A stretch of DNA of 41,171 nt from assembly GCF_900116345.1 (NCBI RefSeq), contig NZ_FPAH01000023.1, forward strand, positions 1-41,171, written 5' to 3'. Source of the DNA: Succinivibrio dextrinosolvens. Lineage in GTDB: Bacteria > Pseudomonadota > Gammaproteobacteria > Enterobacterales > Succinivibrionaceae. Position numbers and translations under genes: made by a program. This document shows, one piece after another, positions 26,214-36,130 of the stretch. Each line of letters starts with the position of its first letter. The stretch's first letter is position 1. The notes under the pieces were generated by a model. That model had not been told where the DNA came from, made no database searches, and worked only from the letters and a program-made list of their open reading frames with translations.

Positions 26214-27680
26214 ATGTTACGCATTATGGAAGAGGCTCTAACATACGATGACGTTCTGTTAGTCCCAGCACACTCAACTGTTTTACCTAATACTGCTGAT
26301 CTTCGTACCAGACTGACCTCCAATATTCAGCTGAATATTCCAATGATCTCTGCAGCAATGGATACTGTTACAGAATCCAATCTGGCAATTGCTTTAGCTC
26401 AGGAAGGCGGCATTGGCTTTATTCACAAAAACATGTCAATTGAGCGCCAGGCTCAGGAAGTGGCCAGAGTTAAACGTTATGAGAACGGAATGGTTACCAA
26501 GCCTGTTACCGTTCATCCGGAAGCAACCATCCGCGAGGTTCTTCAGCTTGCTGCAAAGTGCGGTTTTAACGGTTTCCCAGTAGTTGATGAGAATGGAAAT
26601 CTTCTGGGTATTATCACTGGTCGTGACACCCGATTCCTAACCAAGCTTGATGTTAAGGTTCACGAGGTTATGACTCCAAAGGACAGGCTTGTTACTGTTC
26701 GTGAAAATGAGTCACGTGAAAACGTTCAGGCTTTAATGCAGAAACATAGAATTGAAAAAGTTTTAGTTGTTGATTCAACCTTTAAGCTAAAAGGTTTAAT
26801 CACCGTTAAGGATTTCCAGAAGTCCTCAAACAAGCCTAATGCATGTAAGGATGCAATGGGCAGATTACGTGTGGGTGGTGCTATCGGCGCCGGTGCAGGT
26901 AATGAGGAAAGAGCTAAGGCTCTGGTTGAGGCTGGTGTAGACGTTCTTCTGGTTGACTCTTCACACGGTCACTCACAGGGCGTTTTAGACAGATTAAAGT
27001 GGCTTCGCAATGAGTATCCTGAGTTACCAATCATCGGCGGTAATGTTGCAACTGCTGCAGGTGCTTTAGCATTAGCTGATGCCGGTGTAAATGCTGTTAA
27101 GGTTGGTATCGGTCCAGGTTCTATCTGTACTACCCGTATCGTTACCGGCTGCGGTGTTCCTCAGATGACCGCTGTTTCAAATGCTGTTGATGCTCTTAAG
27201 GGATCTGATGTAACAGTTATCGCTGACGGCGGTATCCGCTACTCAGGTGATATTGCCAAGGCTTTAGCTGCAGGTGCAAACTGCGTTATGGTTGGTTCTA
27301 TGTTCGCTGGTACCGAGGAAGCTCCTGGCGAGATCGAAATCTATCAGGGTCGTTCCTTCAAGTCATACCGCGGCATGGGCTCTCTGGCTGCTATGTCAAA
27401 GGGTTCTGCCGACCGTTACTTCCAGTCTGACAATGCTGCTGACAAGCTGGTTCCTGAAGGTATCGAAGGTCGTGTGGCCTATAAGGGTATGCTAAAGGGC
27501 ATCATCCACCAGCAGATGGGCGGTCTGCGTTCAGCAATGGGCTTAACCGGCTGTGCAACCATCGATGAACTGCGTACCAAGGCTCAGTTCGTACGCATCA
27601 CCTCCGCTGGCTTCAGCGAGTCACATGTTCACGACGTTTCAATTACCAAGGAAGCTCCTAATTACCAGAGCCACGTATAA
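26214..27680 (+). CDS. guaB: IMP dehydrogenase GuaB (488 aa)
   Basis: GuaB oxidises IMP to XMP with NAD+, the committed step of GMP synthesis, in the cytoplasm. The barrel begins with [16 protein letters not shown]. Two CBS domains occupy about residues 90-205, containing [16 protein letters not shown] and [16 protein letters not shown]. The catalytic loop [15 protein letters not shown] carries Cys305, the same number as in E. coli. The flap segment ([20 protein letters not shown]) is intact. The length is standard. ATG 26214 has AGGAGG 5 nt upstream. A terminator separates it from guaA. Confidence 0.98.
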   Translation: MLRIMEEALTYDDVLLVPAHSTVLPNTADLRTRLTSNIQLNIPMISAAMDTVTESNLAIALAQEGGIGFIHKNMSIERQAQEVARVKRYENGMVTKPVTVHPEATIREVLQLAAKCGFNGFPVVDENGNLLGIITGRDTRFLTKLDVKVHEVMTPKDRLVTVRENESRENVQALMQKHRIEKVLVVDSTFKLKGLITVKDFQKSSNKPNACKDAMGRLRVGGAIGAGAGNEERAKALVEAGVDVLLVDSSHGHSQGVLDRLKWLRNEYPELPIIGGNVATAAGALALADAGVNAVKVGIGPGSICTTRIVTGCGVPQMTAVSNAVDALKGSDVTVIADGGIRYSGDIAKALAAGANCVMVGSMFAGTEEAPGEIEIYQGRSFKSYRGMGSLAAMSKGSADRYFQSDNAADKLVPEGIEGRVAYKGMLKGIIHQQMGGLRSAMGLTGCATIDELRTKAQFVRITSAGFSESHVHDVSITKEAPNYQSHV

Positions 27681-27697
27681 GAAACGTTAAAATACAG

Positions 27698-27730
27698 AGC
27701 ACCTGATGTATAATACTAAGGTGCTTTTTT
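27698..27730 (+). terminator. Terminator between guaB and guaA
   Basis: A perfect 7-bp stem (agcacct / aggtgct) with a 14-nt loop is followed by six T residues. It lies 17 nt after guaB. guaA therefore depends on partial read-through or on its own promoter in the 65 nt that follow. Confidence 0.9.
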
Positions 27731-27795
27731 ATTTCTGTCCTGTAATATCTTTGATTTGTTCAGATTACAGGATAATCTCAACAAGAGTAGTAAAT

Positions 27796-29364
27796 ATGTC
27801 TTCACAGAACATACATTCTGAAAAAATCCTCATCCTAGATTTCGGTTCACAGGTAACCCAGCTGATTGCCCGTCGTATCCGTGAAATCGGCGTATACTGC
27901 GAAATCTATCCTTTTGATGCTGATTTAAGCTTAATTAAAGAATTCAATGCTCAGGGTATCATCCTTTCTGGAAGTCCTGAGTCTACCACTGAGGACAATT
28001 CTCCTCGTGCTCCTTCATGGGTATTTGAGGCTGGTGTTCCTGTTTTAGGTATCTGTTACGGTCTTCAGACCATGACTGTACAGTTAGGCGGAACCGTTCA
28101 GGGCTCAAGCAAGAGAGAGTATGGCCATGCTACTGTTGAAGTAAAGGCTGCATGTCCTCTGTTTGACGGACTGACCGATCATGTCGGTGAGAAAAAGCTT
28201 GATGTGTGGATGTCACACGGTGACAAGGTAACCTCAATTCCTGAGGGCTTCGTAACCGTAGGCAGCACTGACACCTGCCCATATGCAGCTGTATATAATG
28301 CAGAGAAGCAGTTCTACGGTGTACAGTTCCACCCAGAGGTAACACACTCTGTTCAGGGCGCTGAGATGTTAAAGCGCTTTGCTTTAAATGTATGCGGTCT
28401 GCATGGGCTGTGGTCTCCTAGCGCAATTATTGATGACGCTGTTGCCAGAATTCGTGAGCAGGTTGGTGATAAGAAGGTTTTATTAGGTCTTTCAGGCGGT
28501 GTTGATTCATCTGTTACTGCCTTGCTGCTGCAGAAAGCAATCGGTAAACAGCTGACCTGTGTATTCGTTGATAACGGTCTTCTAAGACTGAACGAAGGTC
28601 AGCAGGTTAAGCAGATGTTTGAGCCTATGGATCTTAACTTTGTATATGCCGATGCATCTGACAGATTCCTTGAGGCTTTAAAGGGGATTTCTGATCCTGA
28701 GTTAAAGCGTAAGGCAATCGGCAAGACTTTTATTGATGTGTTTGCTGATGAGGCAAGAAAACTTGATGATGTTGAGTTCCTTGCTCAGGGTACTATTTAC
28801 CCAGATGTTATTGAATCTGCTGCTGCAAAATCAGGAAAGGCTCATGTTATAAAGTCTCACCACAACGTTGGCGGTCTTCCTGATGATCTTAAGTTCAAGC
28901 TGGTTGAACCATTACGTGAGCTATTCAAGGATGAAGTTAGACGTATCGGTATTGCTTTAGGTCTTCCTGAGAGCATGGTTATGCGTCATCCTTTCCCAGG
29001 CCCAGGTTTAGGCGTTAGAGTTTTAGGTGAGGTTAAGAAAGAGTATCTTGATCTGCTAAGACGTGCTGATGCAATCTTCATGGAAGAGCTTAACAAGACC
29101 GGATGGTACCAGAAGGTAAGTCAGGCTTTCACTGTATTCCTGCCTGTAAGAGCAGTTGGTGTTATGGGCGATCACCGCAGCTATGATTTCGTAGTATCTT
29201 TAAGAGCGGTTAAGACCATCGACTTTATGACAGCAAAGTGGGCTGAGCTTCCATATGATCTGTTAGGACATATCTCCAACAGAATCATCAATGAGATTAA
29301 CGGTATTTCCCGTGTAGTTTATGATATTTCTGGTAAACCACCAGCAACTATCGAGTGGGAATAA
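27796..29364 (+). CDS. guaA: GMP synthase (glutamine-hydrolysing) GuaA (522 aa)
   Basis: GuaA aminates XMP to GMP using glutamine and ATP. The N-terminal class-I amidotransferase domain has [15 protein letters not shown], nucleophile Cys87 in GICYGLQTM, and the His-Glu pair in QFHPEVTHS. The ATP-pyrophosphatase domain has the P-loop [10 protein letters not shown]. The C-terminal dimerisation domain has [12 protein letters not shown] and ends KPPATIEWE, as in bacterial GuaA. ATG 27796 is chosen because it matches family N-termini. An upstream in-frame ATG at 27706 would lie inside the guaB terminator. No strong Shine-Dalgarno is present (AAGAG upstream). Confidence 0.98.
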   Translation: MSSQNIHSEKILILDFGSQVTQLIARRIREIGVYCEIYPFDADLSLIKEFNAQGIILSGSPESTTEDNSPRAPSWVFEAGVPVLGICYGLQTMTVQLGGTVQGSSKREYGHATVEVKAACPLFDGLTDHVGEKKLDVWMSHGDKVTSIPEGFVTVGSTDTCPYAAVYNAEKQFYGVQFHPEVTHSVQGAEMLKRFALNVCGLHGLWSPSAIIDDAVARIREQVGDKKVLLGLSGGVDSSVTALLLQKAIGKQLTCVFVDNGLLRLNEGQQVKQMFEPMDLNFVYADASDRFLEALKGISDPELKRKAIGKTFIDVFADEARKLDDVEFLAQGTIYPDVIESAAAKSGKAHVIKSHHNVGGLPDDLKFKLVEPLRELFKDEVRRIGIALGLPESMVMRHPFPGPGLGVRVLGEVKKEYLDLLRRADAIFMEELNKTGWYQKVSQAFTVFLPVRAVGVMGDHRSYDFVVSLRAVKTIDFMTAKWAELPYDLLGHISNRIINEINGISRVVYDISGKPPATIEWE

Positions 29365-29374
29365 AATAGTTAGA

Positions 29375-29407
29375 AGAGCCCTGCAGTAAAATGTGGGGCC
29401 TTTTTTT
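29375..29407 (+). terminator. Terminator of guaA
   Basis: A GC-rich stem (agccc / ggggc region) with an AT-rich loop is followed by seven T residues, 10 nt after the stop codon. Confidence 0.8.
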
Positions 29408-29512
29408 GTCTTCAGTCTTGCTCAAAAGAATTGTTGTGGATACTGTTACGGATGAAGATAGACTGCATCCTGTGATTTACAGGATGCTGATCTGTTAATA
29501 GGCTTTGTCGTT

Positions 29513-29965
29513 CTAGACTGACAATGCTGTAACCATCATGTCTTTTACTGACTGTGCTGATGAATTCTTTTTATCGTTAGAATCAAAAGAATTATCTTTT
29601 ACTCTTTCCTTAAATTCTCTCAGTTTGCTTACAAAAAGAGAAAGATTTTTTTCAAAGAGTTCGTATTCACACTCATAGGTTACGACCATATTCAGACAAA
29701 AATCCTTAGTCGTTGGACTTATGCTTGTAAAAACATCCCCTAAATGATTTTCCTGCAGCATTCCGTATAAAACTTTACTGTCACAGTTCTCTGCTGAAGA
29801 GATAGGGGCATAGATGTATAAGACATTGTTTCTGATTTCAAAATTGACAGGATCTCTATCAAAGATAAGACAACAGGTGTTCTGCGGACTCATAATGATA
29901 GAGACCTTAAGTCTGGAACCTAATGTATCAATCAGTGATACAAAGTTATTTTCCGTATTAAACAT
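29513..29965 (-). CDS. CesT-like type III secretion chaperone (150 aa)
   Basis: A small protein with the same layout as the other three chaperones. An N-terminal helix (NNFVSLIDTLGSRL) precedes strands with CCLIFDRDPVNFEIRNNVLYIYAPIS. A helix follows with SKVLYGMLQEN, then a long C-terminal helix (YELFEKNLSLFVSKLREF) and a polar tail. Its start codon overlaps the end of the effector gene by 8 nt (ATGTTTAA) and has no ribosome binding site, indicating translational coupling. Unlike the other cassettes, it lies downstream of its presumed partner, the ADP-ribosyltransferase. Confidence 0.65.
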   Translation of the reverse strand: MFNTENNFVSLIDTLGSRLKVSIIMSPQNTCCLIFDRDPVNFEIRNNVLYIYAPISSAENCDSKVLYGMLQENHLGDVFTSISPTTKDFCLNMVVTYECEYELFEKNLSLFVSKLREFKERVKDNSFDSNDKKNSSAQSVKDMMVTALSV

Positions 29966-30983
29966 AATCGCGATTGAATTCTACCTTCACATCTCCGGTA
30001 TTAATACCAACAGAAATCTTCTCCAGAGTAAGAGTGGTATCATTTTTTATCATACCCTCAGGTAGCTGAATCCATCCAATAATTGCATTTGGACGAATCT
30101 TGGTAATGTTTACCTCGCCACCACTCTCATCAATATCTTTCAACTTGTTCTTCAGAAGAATATCCTTCATTGCATATGAATGTTCGTTCTCACCAAGTTT
30201 ATTGGTATCGATGATATAGATACGACCTTTTGGATCTACAAGATAATTCTTACTGTTTGTAATATTTGTTGCTGTTGATACGCCGTTTGGACCAGTTGCT
30301 CCCTTGGTTTTTCCAAGACCCTTTGCCTGCTGCATATTATCAGGTACGGTTAAATCGTTACGAGATAAGAATCCGCCTGCATCCTTGATTTCATTTGGAG
30401 AACGATTATCTCCTCTGAAAACGATACCTTTGAATTCATAAACATCGCGCTTAACATTTTCATTGTCTAAAGCTTCAGATGTTTTGGCTGTTGAACCTCT
30501 TTCAATATCATTTTTTAGTTGGAATCTTACAAAATCAGTAAGATCGGTTGCATTCTTGATAGAAGGTAACTGTCCAACGGAAATCATATCTCTTTCTTTT
30601 ACTGTCATATGGAGCAGCTGTAATATCTTCTCATATTCTTTCTGATTTAGCTTACGCTGCTCTCTCATATCTTCTGAATCTTTTAAGGCTCTCTCAATAT
30701 TTGCCTTAATTTCTTCTAATTGAACTCCCGCCTTTAAAGCCTCAAATCCGGTATTGGCTATACTTGCAGCTAGTGGACTTAATTCTGTAGATACAATCTT
30801 ATCGATCTGCTTTCTAAGCTCAACTGGGTTGTCAGGGAGATCTTTCTTCTCTACTGGAGGAGGATTATTTACCTTTGCATTCTCCAGATTCTGAGGTACT
30901 TTATTACCTTCAACTTTGACTTCTTTATCCTCAGGTAAGATTGGTCCAATGTTAAGATTATTGACATTTAGATTATCTGACAT
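29958..30983 (-). CDS. Cholera/pertussis-toxin-type ADP-ribosyltransferase, candidate effector (341 aa)
   Basis: The C-terminal half (about 180-310) resembles the catalytic A1 domain of cholera, heat-labile and pertussis toxins. VFRGDNRSPNEIKDAGGF (188-205) corresponds to the cholera toxin stretch YRADSRPPDEIKQSGG, with Arg190 as the NAD-binding arginine. GVSTATN (234-240) corresponds to the STS motif, with Ser236-Thr237. Glu290 in GGEVNITKIRPNAIIGW corresponds to the catalytic Glu before the conserved GW. The position two residues before it is Gly288 rather than the usual Glu or Gln, which is unusual. The first ~170 residues are polar and helical with MSDNLNVNNLNIG at the start and no Sec signal, unlike secreted AB toxins. 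This fits type III delivery with the overlapping chaperone gene. Target unknown. Confidence 0.82.
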   Translation of the reverse strand: MSDNLNVNNLNIGPILPEDKEVKVEGNKVPQNLENAKVNNPPPVEKKDLPDNPVELRKQIDKIVSTELSPLAASIANTGFEALKAGVQLEEIKANIERALKDSEDMREQRKLNQKEYEKILQLLHMTVKERDMISVGQLPSIKNATDLTDFVRFQLKNDIERGSTAKTSEALDNENVKRDVYEFKGIVFRGDNRSPNEIKDAGGFLSRNDLTVPDNMQQAKGLGKTKGATGPNGVSTATNITNSKNYLVDPKGRIYIIDTNKLGENEHSYAMKDILLKNKLKDIDESGGEVNITKIRPNAIIGWIQLPEGMIKNDTTLTLEKISVGINTGDVKVEFNRDYV

Positions 30984-31245
30984 TTTTTCTTCCCCAAAAA
31001 CTTAAACAAACCATTTAAAGGTTGAATTGTGAAAATCTTTTTGAATTATTCCTCTGAATAAAATGTATTAAGATGAATAATTGTAACTACATTATTATTT
31101 TATGACATTTAAAAAAATTAAAGAGGGTAAAATAACTGTTTTGTGACAATGAGCATTAATTTTTATTAAAAAATAATAATTCTCAGACTATGTTGCTTTT
31201 ATTTTCGTTATCCTATGAATGTGAATAATGTTTTGAGATACCACC

Positions 31246-32367
31246 GTGAATAAAAGATTTATAGTCTGTTCTATATTTCTGCTTTCTGTATTAAGCTTTG
31301 GCTGTAGAGATTATCAGAACGACAAAAACAAAAACGTTCAGGAAGTAGAGGTTAAGGTTGTAAGCCTTGCAAAACAGGATGTGTCGCTTATTGCTCATTT
31401 AAACGGAAGTGTAAGAGCTTATGAGAGTGCTGATATCAGACCTCAGATCAGCGGTATTATCCGTGATCAGCTTTTTTCTGGAGGCGAGACTGTAAAGAAA
31501 GGTCAGCCTTTATATCAGATTGACGACCGACCTTTTAAAAACCGCTATGACTACACCGAGGCTGAGTATCAGAAATACTGTGCCAAATTCAATCTTGTAA
31601 AAATCAAACTCGACAGATACAGAAATCTTCAGAAGACCAACTCTGTAAGTAATCAGGAGCTAGAGAACGTCAGATCAGAATATGCTGAGGCGCTTGCTCA
31701 GCAGAAGATTTCTCTTGCCAATTTTGAGGATGCCAAGCTTAATCTGGAATATACCAGAGTTCTATCTCCTATAGACGGTATTGTGGGTAAGTCAAATGTT
31801 ACCAAGGGTGCTCTTGTAACTCAGAATCAGAGTGACCTCCTTACCACTGTTGTTGATATCTCAAAGGTCTATGTTGATCTGCAGCAGAGTGCTGATGCCT
31901 TCAGAAAATGGCAGCTTAAACTAAAAAACGGTGAACTTCACATGCCAAAGGACGGCTTTAAGGTGAAGATTCTCTCTGATGATAACCGTTACGTAAAGGA
32001 AGGCTCATTTAAGTTTCATGAAGTGGTAGTCAATGAAGATTCTGGTAATCTGACCCTTCGTGCTATCTTTGATAACGAGGACCATATTCTTCTGCCTGGC
32101 ATGACAGTGAGTGCTGTAATTGACTATGGTGTTGCTAGAGATTCGCTAAGCATCCCGGAAAGCGCAATTATCAGAGAACCTAAAGGTACAACCTTTGTCT
32201 TTGTGGTTAAAGAGGGGACCGCCTCAAGAGTGCAGGTTGATTTAACTCCTTCTGTAAATGGCTATTATCTTGTGAAATCAGGTCTTGCTGAAGGCGATAA
32301 GGTTGTTGTCAGCGGTAAGAAGCTGCTTAAAAACGGAATTAAAGTTAAAGTAGCAGCTGGAGAGTAG
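31246..32367 (+). CDS. RND efflux periplasmic adaptor lipoprotein (AcrA/MexA family, 373 aa)
   Basis: This is the membrane-fusion protein linking an inner-membrane RND pump to an outer-membrane channel. The N-terminus is a lipoprotein signal ending in the lipobox LSFGC, so it is tethered by Cys20. Lipoyl/barrel segments are clear: GSVRAYESADIRPQISGII, then QPLYQIDDRPF, a helical hairpin, and LEYTRVLSPIDGIVGKSNVTKG. The C-terminal domain has VVSGKKLLKNGIKVKV. The start is GTG 31246 with only a weak ribosome binding site. The pump gene begins 3 nt after its stop. No outer-membrane factor or regulator gene lies beside it. Confidence 0.93.
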   Translation: MNKRFIVCSIFLLSVLSFGCRDYQNDKNKNVQEVEVKVVSLAKQDVSLIAHLNGSVRAYESADIRPQISGIIRDQLFSGGETVKKGQPLYQIDDRPFKNRYDYTEAEYQKYCAKFNLVKIKLDRYRNLQKTNSVSNQELENVRSEYAEALAQQKISLANFEDAKLNLEYTRVLSPIDGIVGKSNVTKGALVTQNQSDLLTTVVDISKVYVDLQQSADAFRKWQLKLKNGELHMPKDGFKVKILSDDNRYVKEGSFKFHEVVVNEDSGNLTLRAIFDNEDHILLPGMTVSAVIDYGVARDSLSIPESAIIREPKGTTFVFVVKEGTASRVQVDLTPSVNGYYLVKSGLAEGDKVVVSGKKLLKNGIKVKVAAGE

Positions 32368-32370
32368 GGC

Positions 32371-35300
32371 ATGTTAAGTCGTTTTTTTATCTATCGCCCT
32401 GTTCTTGCAACCGTCGTTGCCTTTATTACCATTCTGATGGGCTTTCTATGTGTACCTAATCTTGAGATTGCCCGTTTCCCAAATATTGCACCTCCATCTG
32501 TTCGATTAAACCTAAGATATAACGGAGCCTCTGCTATCACCATTGAAAACTCTGTAGTTCAGGTGGTAGAACAGCAGATGTCTGGTCTAGATGGTCTTCT
32601 ATATTTCTCCTCCCGATCAACCTCAGAGGGTGATGCTAATATAAGCTTTAGCTTTGATCCGTCAATTGACCCGGATGTCGCTCAGATGCAGATTCAGAAC
32701 CGCCTGCAGAATATTATGAGCAGACTTCCTCAGGCGGTACAGGATAATGGAGTTTCGGTAAGAAAGGTCTCTGAGGATACCCTGCAGCGAATAGCTTTTT
32801 ACTGTGTTGACGGCTCCATGTCTCAGGAGGATATCTCGGATTTCGTGGTTTCGGTACTGCAGGATCAGTTAAGTCGTATCAACGGAGTGGGTAGTGTCTC
32901 TGTATTTGGTTCTGCCTTTGCAGTCAGAATCTGGCTTAATCTTGACAAGATGGCCTCCTATAAACTGAATCCTCAGGATGTGGTTAATGCTTTAAGCTCT
33001 CAGAACCGACAGATTTCCTCGGGGCAGCTTGGTGCTCTTCCAAATGACTATGATGAGCCTATAAATATCACTATCAAGTCTCGTGAAATGTTAAGTTCTA
33101 TCGAGGATTTTGAAAAGGTTGTCCTCAAGTCCTATGAGAATGGTGCTACTGTATTTCTTAAGGATGTGGCAAGAATTGAATTTGGTCGAGAGAGCTACAC
33201 CTTCTCAGGTAACTATAATGGCTATCCTGTAACTGCAGTTTCAATCGATCTGACCGATGGTGCCAATGCTGTTGAGACTGCCCATAGAATCGAAGACTTC
33301 TTAGAAAGTGTAAAGCACAATCTTCCTGAAGGTCTCAAATACGCAATCCCTTATGATACTGTTCCTTTTGTAACAGCCTCTCTGCACGAAGTTTTAAAAA
33401 CTTTATGTGAAGCTCTGCTACTTGTTGCTCTGGTTATTCTGCTGTTTTTAAGAGATATCAGAGCAACCATGATAGTCTGTCTTACTATTCCTATTGTTAT
33501 CAGTGCCACTTTCAGTGTGCTTTACCTTTTAGGTTATTCAATAAACACACTGACTCTGTTTGGTATTGTTCTTTCAATCGGTCTGCTTGTAGATGATGCC
33601 ATTGTGGTGGTCGAGAACATTAATCGTCTGATGGTAGAGCAGGAGCTGACACCGAAGGAAGCGGCTTTAAAATCTATGTCAGAGATATCCTCTGCACTCT
33701 TCGGTGTTGGTTTGGTAATTGCTGCCGTCTTTATCCCAATGGGATTTTTCTCTGGAGCCACGGGAAAAATCTATCGACAGTTTTCAGTAAGTATTGTCAG
33801 TGCAATGCTTTTCTCTATCGCCGTTGCTCTGATTATTACTCCATCCTGGTGTGCAAAATATCTTAAAAAACCCGTCCGTCATGAACACCTTTCTTCTTCA
33901 CGCACAAAGCTTGATTTTGGTGTAAGACTTTTAGAGCTTGGAAGAGAGAAGTTTCTGGTCTATGTTGCCTATCTTTTAAAGCATCTGAAACTCTGTTTTA
34001 TTGTATCAGTGGTTCTGGCAGTACTGAGCCTGGGACTTGTTAAAGTTATTCCATCATCTTTCCTGCCAACAGAGGATCAGGGCATTCTATTTGCGAACAT
34101 TACAATGCCGGCAGGCGCCTCCCAAAAACAGACAAGGGCAGTTGCCAATGAAGTTCAGTCGTACTTTGAAGAGATTGAGAAGGATAATATTGAAGGCGTA
34201 ATGGCCTCCTTAGGTTTCAGTGGAGGTGGTTCGCGAGGTCAGTCTGTAGCCTCTGTTTACGTAAAGCTTAAAAACTGGGATGACAGACCAGGAGAAGAAA
34301 ATACAGCGATGTCCATCAAGGACAGAGCCTATGCTCACTTCAAAAATCATGATTCTGCAAGGATCAATGTGGTTCTGCCTAGTGGTGTCCGCGGCATGGG
34401 GCCTTCTGCCGGATTCAGTATTCAGGTTCAGAATATCATGGGCGTTGACCGTGATACTTTTGTTAAAGATGTAAATGAGATTGTTGCTACTGCTAATCAG
34501 TCAGGTGTAATTACCAATGTACGCTCTGATTCAATGCCGGATTCTCCTCAGCTTATTATGTCCTTTAACGATAGTATGGCCTTATCTCATCATCTTTCAC
34601 CCGAGGTTATCAACAACAATATATCAGTTGCCTGGGCGGGCAAGTACGTAAATGATTTTCTTGATAGAGGCCGAATCAAGAGAGTTTATGTTCAGGCTGA
34701 TGCTAAATACCGTACTTCGCTTTCAGATCTGTTCAAGATGAATCTGGTTAATTCTCAGGATCAGCTTGTTCCTTTAAACAGTGTTGCAAAGGCAAGATTC
34801 GACTATGGTCCTGTACAGAGTCAGAGATTCAATGGTATTTCCTCTATTCCTATTTCTGGTGATCCTGTAAAAGGCGTCAGCTCTGGTCAGGCTATGGATA
34901 TGATTGCAAAAATTGTATCTGAGCATCCAAACAATTACGCCTATGCCTGGCAGGGACAGTCTTTCCAGGAAAAACTTCTAGGCGCACAGTCCTCAAAGCT
35001 ATTCTTCCTGTCTGCTCTGATTGTGTTCCTGATTTTAGCTGCTCTGTATGAAAGCTGGACCATACCTGTATCAGTGATTTTTATTATTCCGTTCGGCATT
35101 TTAGGCGCTTTGTTATTTGTGTTCATGAGATCGCTTGTAAATGACGTTTATCTGCAGATCGGTCTGTTAACTTCCGGAGCTTTAGCATGTAAGAATGCTA
35201 TTCTTCTGATTGAATATGCCCATAAATTCAATTTAAAGGGATTGTCTCTCATGAAGAGTGCGCAAAAAGCTGCTTTGATTCGTTTCAGACCTATTGTTAT

Positions 35301-35508
35301 GACCTCGGTAGCTTTTCTTTTAGGTGTATTTCCTCTGATGTTTGCTACAGGTGCTGGTGCTGCCAGTCAGATTTCAATCGGAACCGCAATTGTTGGAGGC
35401 ACATTTTTCGCAACATTTATAGGTGTGTCCTTTATACCAGGATTTTTTGTGATGGTGTCTTACGTTTTCCTATTTAGAAAAAAGAAGAGCCGTAAAATAA
35501 GCACATAA
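32371..35508 (+). CDS. RND multidrug efflux transporter (AcrB/HAE1 family, 1045 aa)
   Basis: A proton-driven inner-membrane drug exporter. It has the standard HAE1 length and twelve-helix layout with two large periplasmic loops. Helix 1 starts with SRFFIYRPVLATVVAFITIL, matching the family. Helix 4 has SIGLLVDDAIVVVENINR with the proton-relay pair Asp408-Asp409. The second half has GLLTSGALACKNAILLIEYA, followed by RFRPIVMTSVAFLLGVFPL, both typical. The family-typical stretch SSFLPTEDQG begins the second loop. ATG 32371 follows GGAG, 3 nt after the adaptor stop. Substrates cannot be read from sequence. Confidence 0.96.
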   Translation: MLSRFFIYRPVLATVVAFITILMGFLCVPNLEIARFPNIAPPSVRLNLRYNGASAITIENSVVQVVEQQMSGLDGLLYFSSRSTSEGDANISFSFDPSIDPDVAQMQIQNRLQNIMSRLPQAVQDNGVSVRKVSEDTLQRIAFYCVDGSMSQEDISDFVVSVLQDQLSRINGVGSVSVFGSAFAVRIWLNLDKMASYKLNPQDVVNALSSQNRQISSGQLGALPNDYDEPINITIKSREMLSSIEDFEKVVLKSYENGATVFLKDVARIEFGRESYTFSGNYNGYPVTAVSIDLTDGANAVETAHRIEDFLESVKHNLPEGLKYAIPYDTVPFVTASLHEVLKTLCEALLLVALVILLFLRDIRATMIVCLTIPIVISATFSVLYLLGYSINTLTLFGIVLSIGLLVDDAIVVVENINRLMVEQELTPKEAALKSMSEISSALFGVGLVIAAVFIPMGFFSGATGKIYRQFSVSIVSAMLFSIAVALIITPSWCAKYLKKPVRHEHLSSSRTKLDFGVRLLELGREKFLVYVAYLLKHLKLCFIVSVVLAVLSLGLVKVIPSSFLPTEDQGILFANITMPAGASQKQTRAVANEVQSYFEEIEKDNIEGVMASLGFSGGGSRGQSVASVYVKLKNWDDRPGEENTAMSIKDRAYAHFKNHDSARINVVLPSGVRGMGPSAGFSIQVQNIMGVDRDTFVKDVNEIVATANQSGVITNVRSDSMPDSPQLIMSFNDSMALSHHLSPEVINNNISVAWAGKYVNDFLDRGRIKRVYVQADAKYRTSLSDLFKMNLVNSQDQLVPLNSVAKARFDYGPVQSQRFNGISSIPISGDPVKGVSSGQAMDMIAKIVSEHPNNYAYAWQGQSFQEKLLGAQSSKLFFLSALIVFLILAALYESWTIPVSVIFIIPFGILGALLFVFMRSLVNDVYLQIGLLTSGALACKNAILLIEYAHKFNLKGLSLMKSAQKAALIRFRPIVMTSVAFLLGVFPLMFATGAGAASQISIGTAIVGGTFFATFIGVSFIPGFFVMVSYVFLFRKKKSRKIST

Positions 35509-35543
35509 TATGAACAAAGCCTATTTGCAGAGGAGGATTATTG

Positions 35544-36065
35544 ATGGATGCTATTGAAAATATTCTATCCAGAAAAAGTGTAAGAGAATTCTCTGATAAG
35601 GAGATTTCAGAGAAAGATCTTAAAACTATTCTGACTGCTGGAATGAGCGGACCTAGTGCTGTAAATATGAGACCTTTTGAGTTTATTGTCACCAGAAAAA
35701 AAGCTCTTTTAGAGCAGATAGCAGAGGCAAACGGTCCTTATTCTGGTCCACTTAAACTGGCTAATGTGGGCATTATTGTCTGCGGAGATACCGATAAGGC
35801 TTATCTTGGAAAAGAAGGGTACTGGATTATTGATAGCACAATTGCGGCACAGAATATGATTTTAGCTGCAAATGCTTTGGGTATCGGAAGTGTGTGGCTT
35901 GGAACCTATCCTGAAAAAGCAAAATATACTGCTATTCAGAAATTATTTTCTCTATCAAATCATGTCATACCTCTGGGGACACTTGCATTTGGTTATCCTC
36001 TTGATAATAAGAGAGAAGTTAGAGACCTTTATGAATATGAGAAAGTTCACTTGGATAAGTGGTAA
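35544..36065 (+). CDS. Nitroreductase-family flavoprotein (173 aa)
   Basis: A small FMN-dependent oxidoreductase of the nitroreductase superfamily. The N-terminal IENILSRKSVREFSDKEI carries the FMN-phosphate-binding Arg/Ser pattern (SRxSVRxF). GPSAVNMRPFEFIV matches the SxxNxQPWxF motif, with Met-Arg in place of the usual Gln-Pro start. AANALGIGSVWLGTYPEK is the C-terminal flavin segment. ATG 35544 has AGGAGG exactly 7 nt upstream, so it is preferred to the adjoining TTG. It follows the pump gene by 35 nt and may be co-transcribed. Its substrate (nitroaromatic, quinone or other) is unknown. Confidence 0.9.
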   Translation: MDAIENILSRKSVREFSDKEISEKDLKTILTAGMSGPSAVNMRPFEFIVTRKKALLEQIAEANGPYSGPLKLANVGIIVCGDTDKAYLGKEGYWIIDSTIAAQNMILAANALGIGSVWLGTYPEKAKYTAIQKLFSLSNHVIPLGTLAFGYPLDNKREVRDLYEYEKVHLDKW

Positions 36066-36118
36066 AAAAATTTTTACTTGTATAAATAAATAAACGATCG
36101 ATCTCTCATTTTTTTTGT

Positions 36119-36124
36119 TATAAT
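36119..36124 (+). promoter_or_regulatory. -10 element for the structured RNA or leader
   Basis: TATAAT follows a T-rich stretch and predicts transcription starting near 36131, exactly at the first hairpin of the adjacent RNA. No good -35 is seen. Confidence 0.5.
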
Positions 36125-36130
36125 GTGCGC

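Noticed and set aside
27706-27795. A 30-codon N-terminal extension of GuaA
   Set aside because: It would start inside the guaB terminator and has no family match. The conserved GuaA N-terminus begins at 27796.
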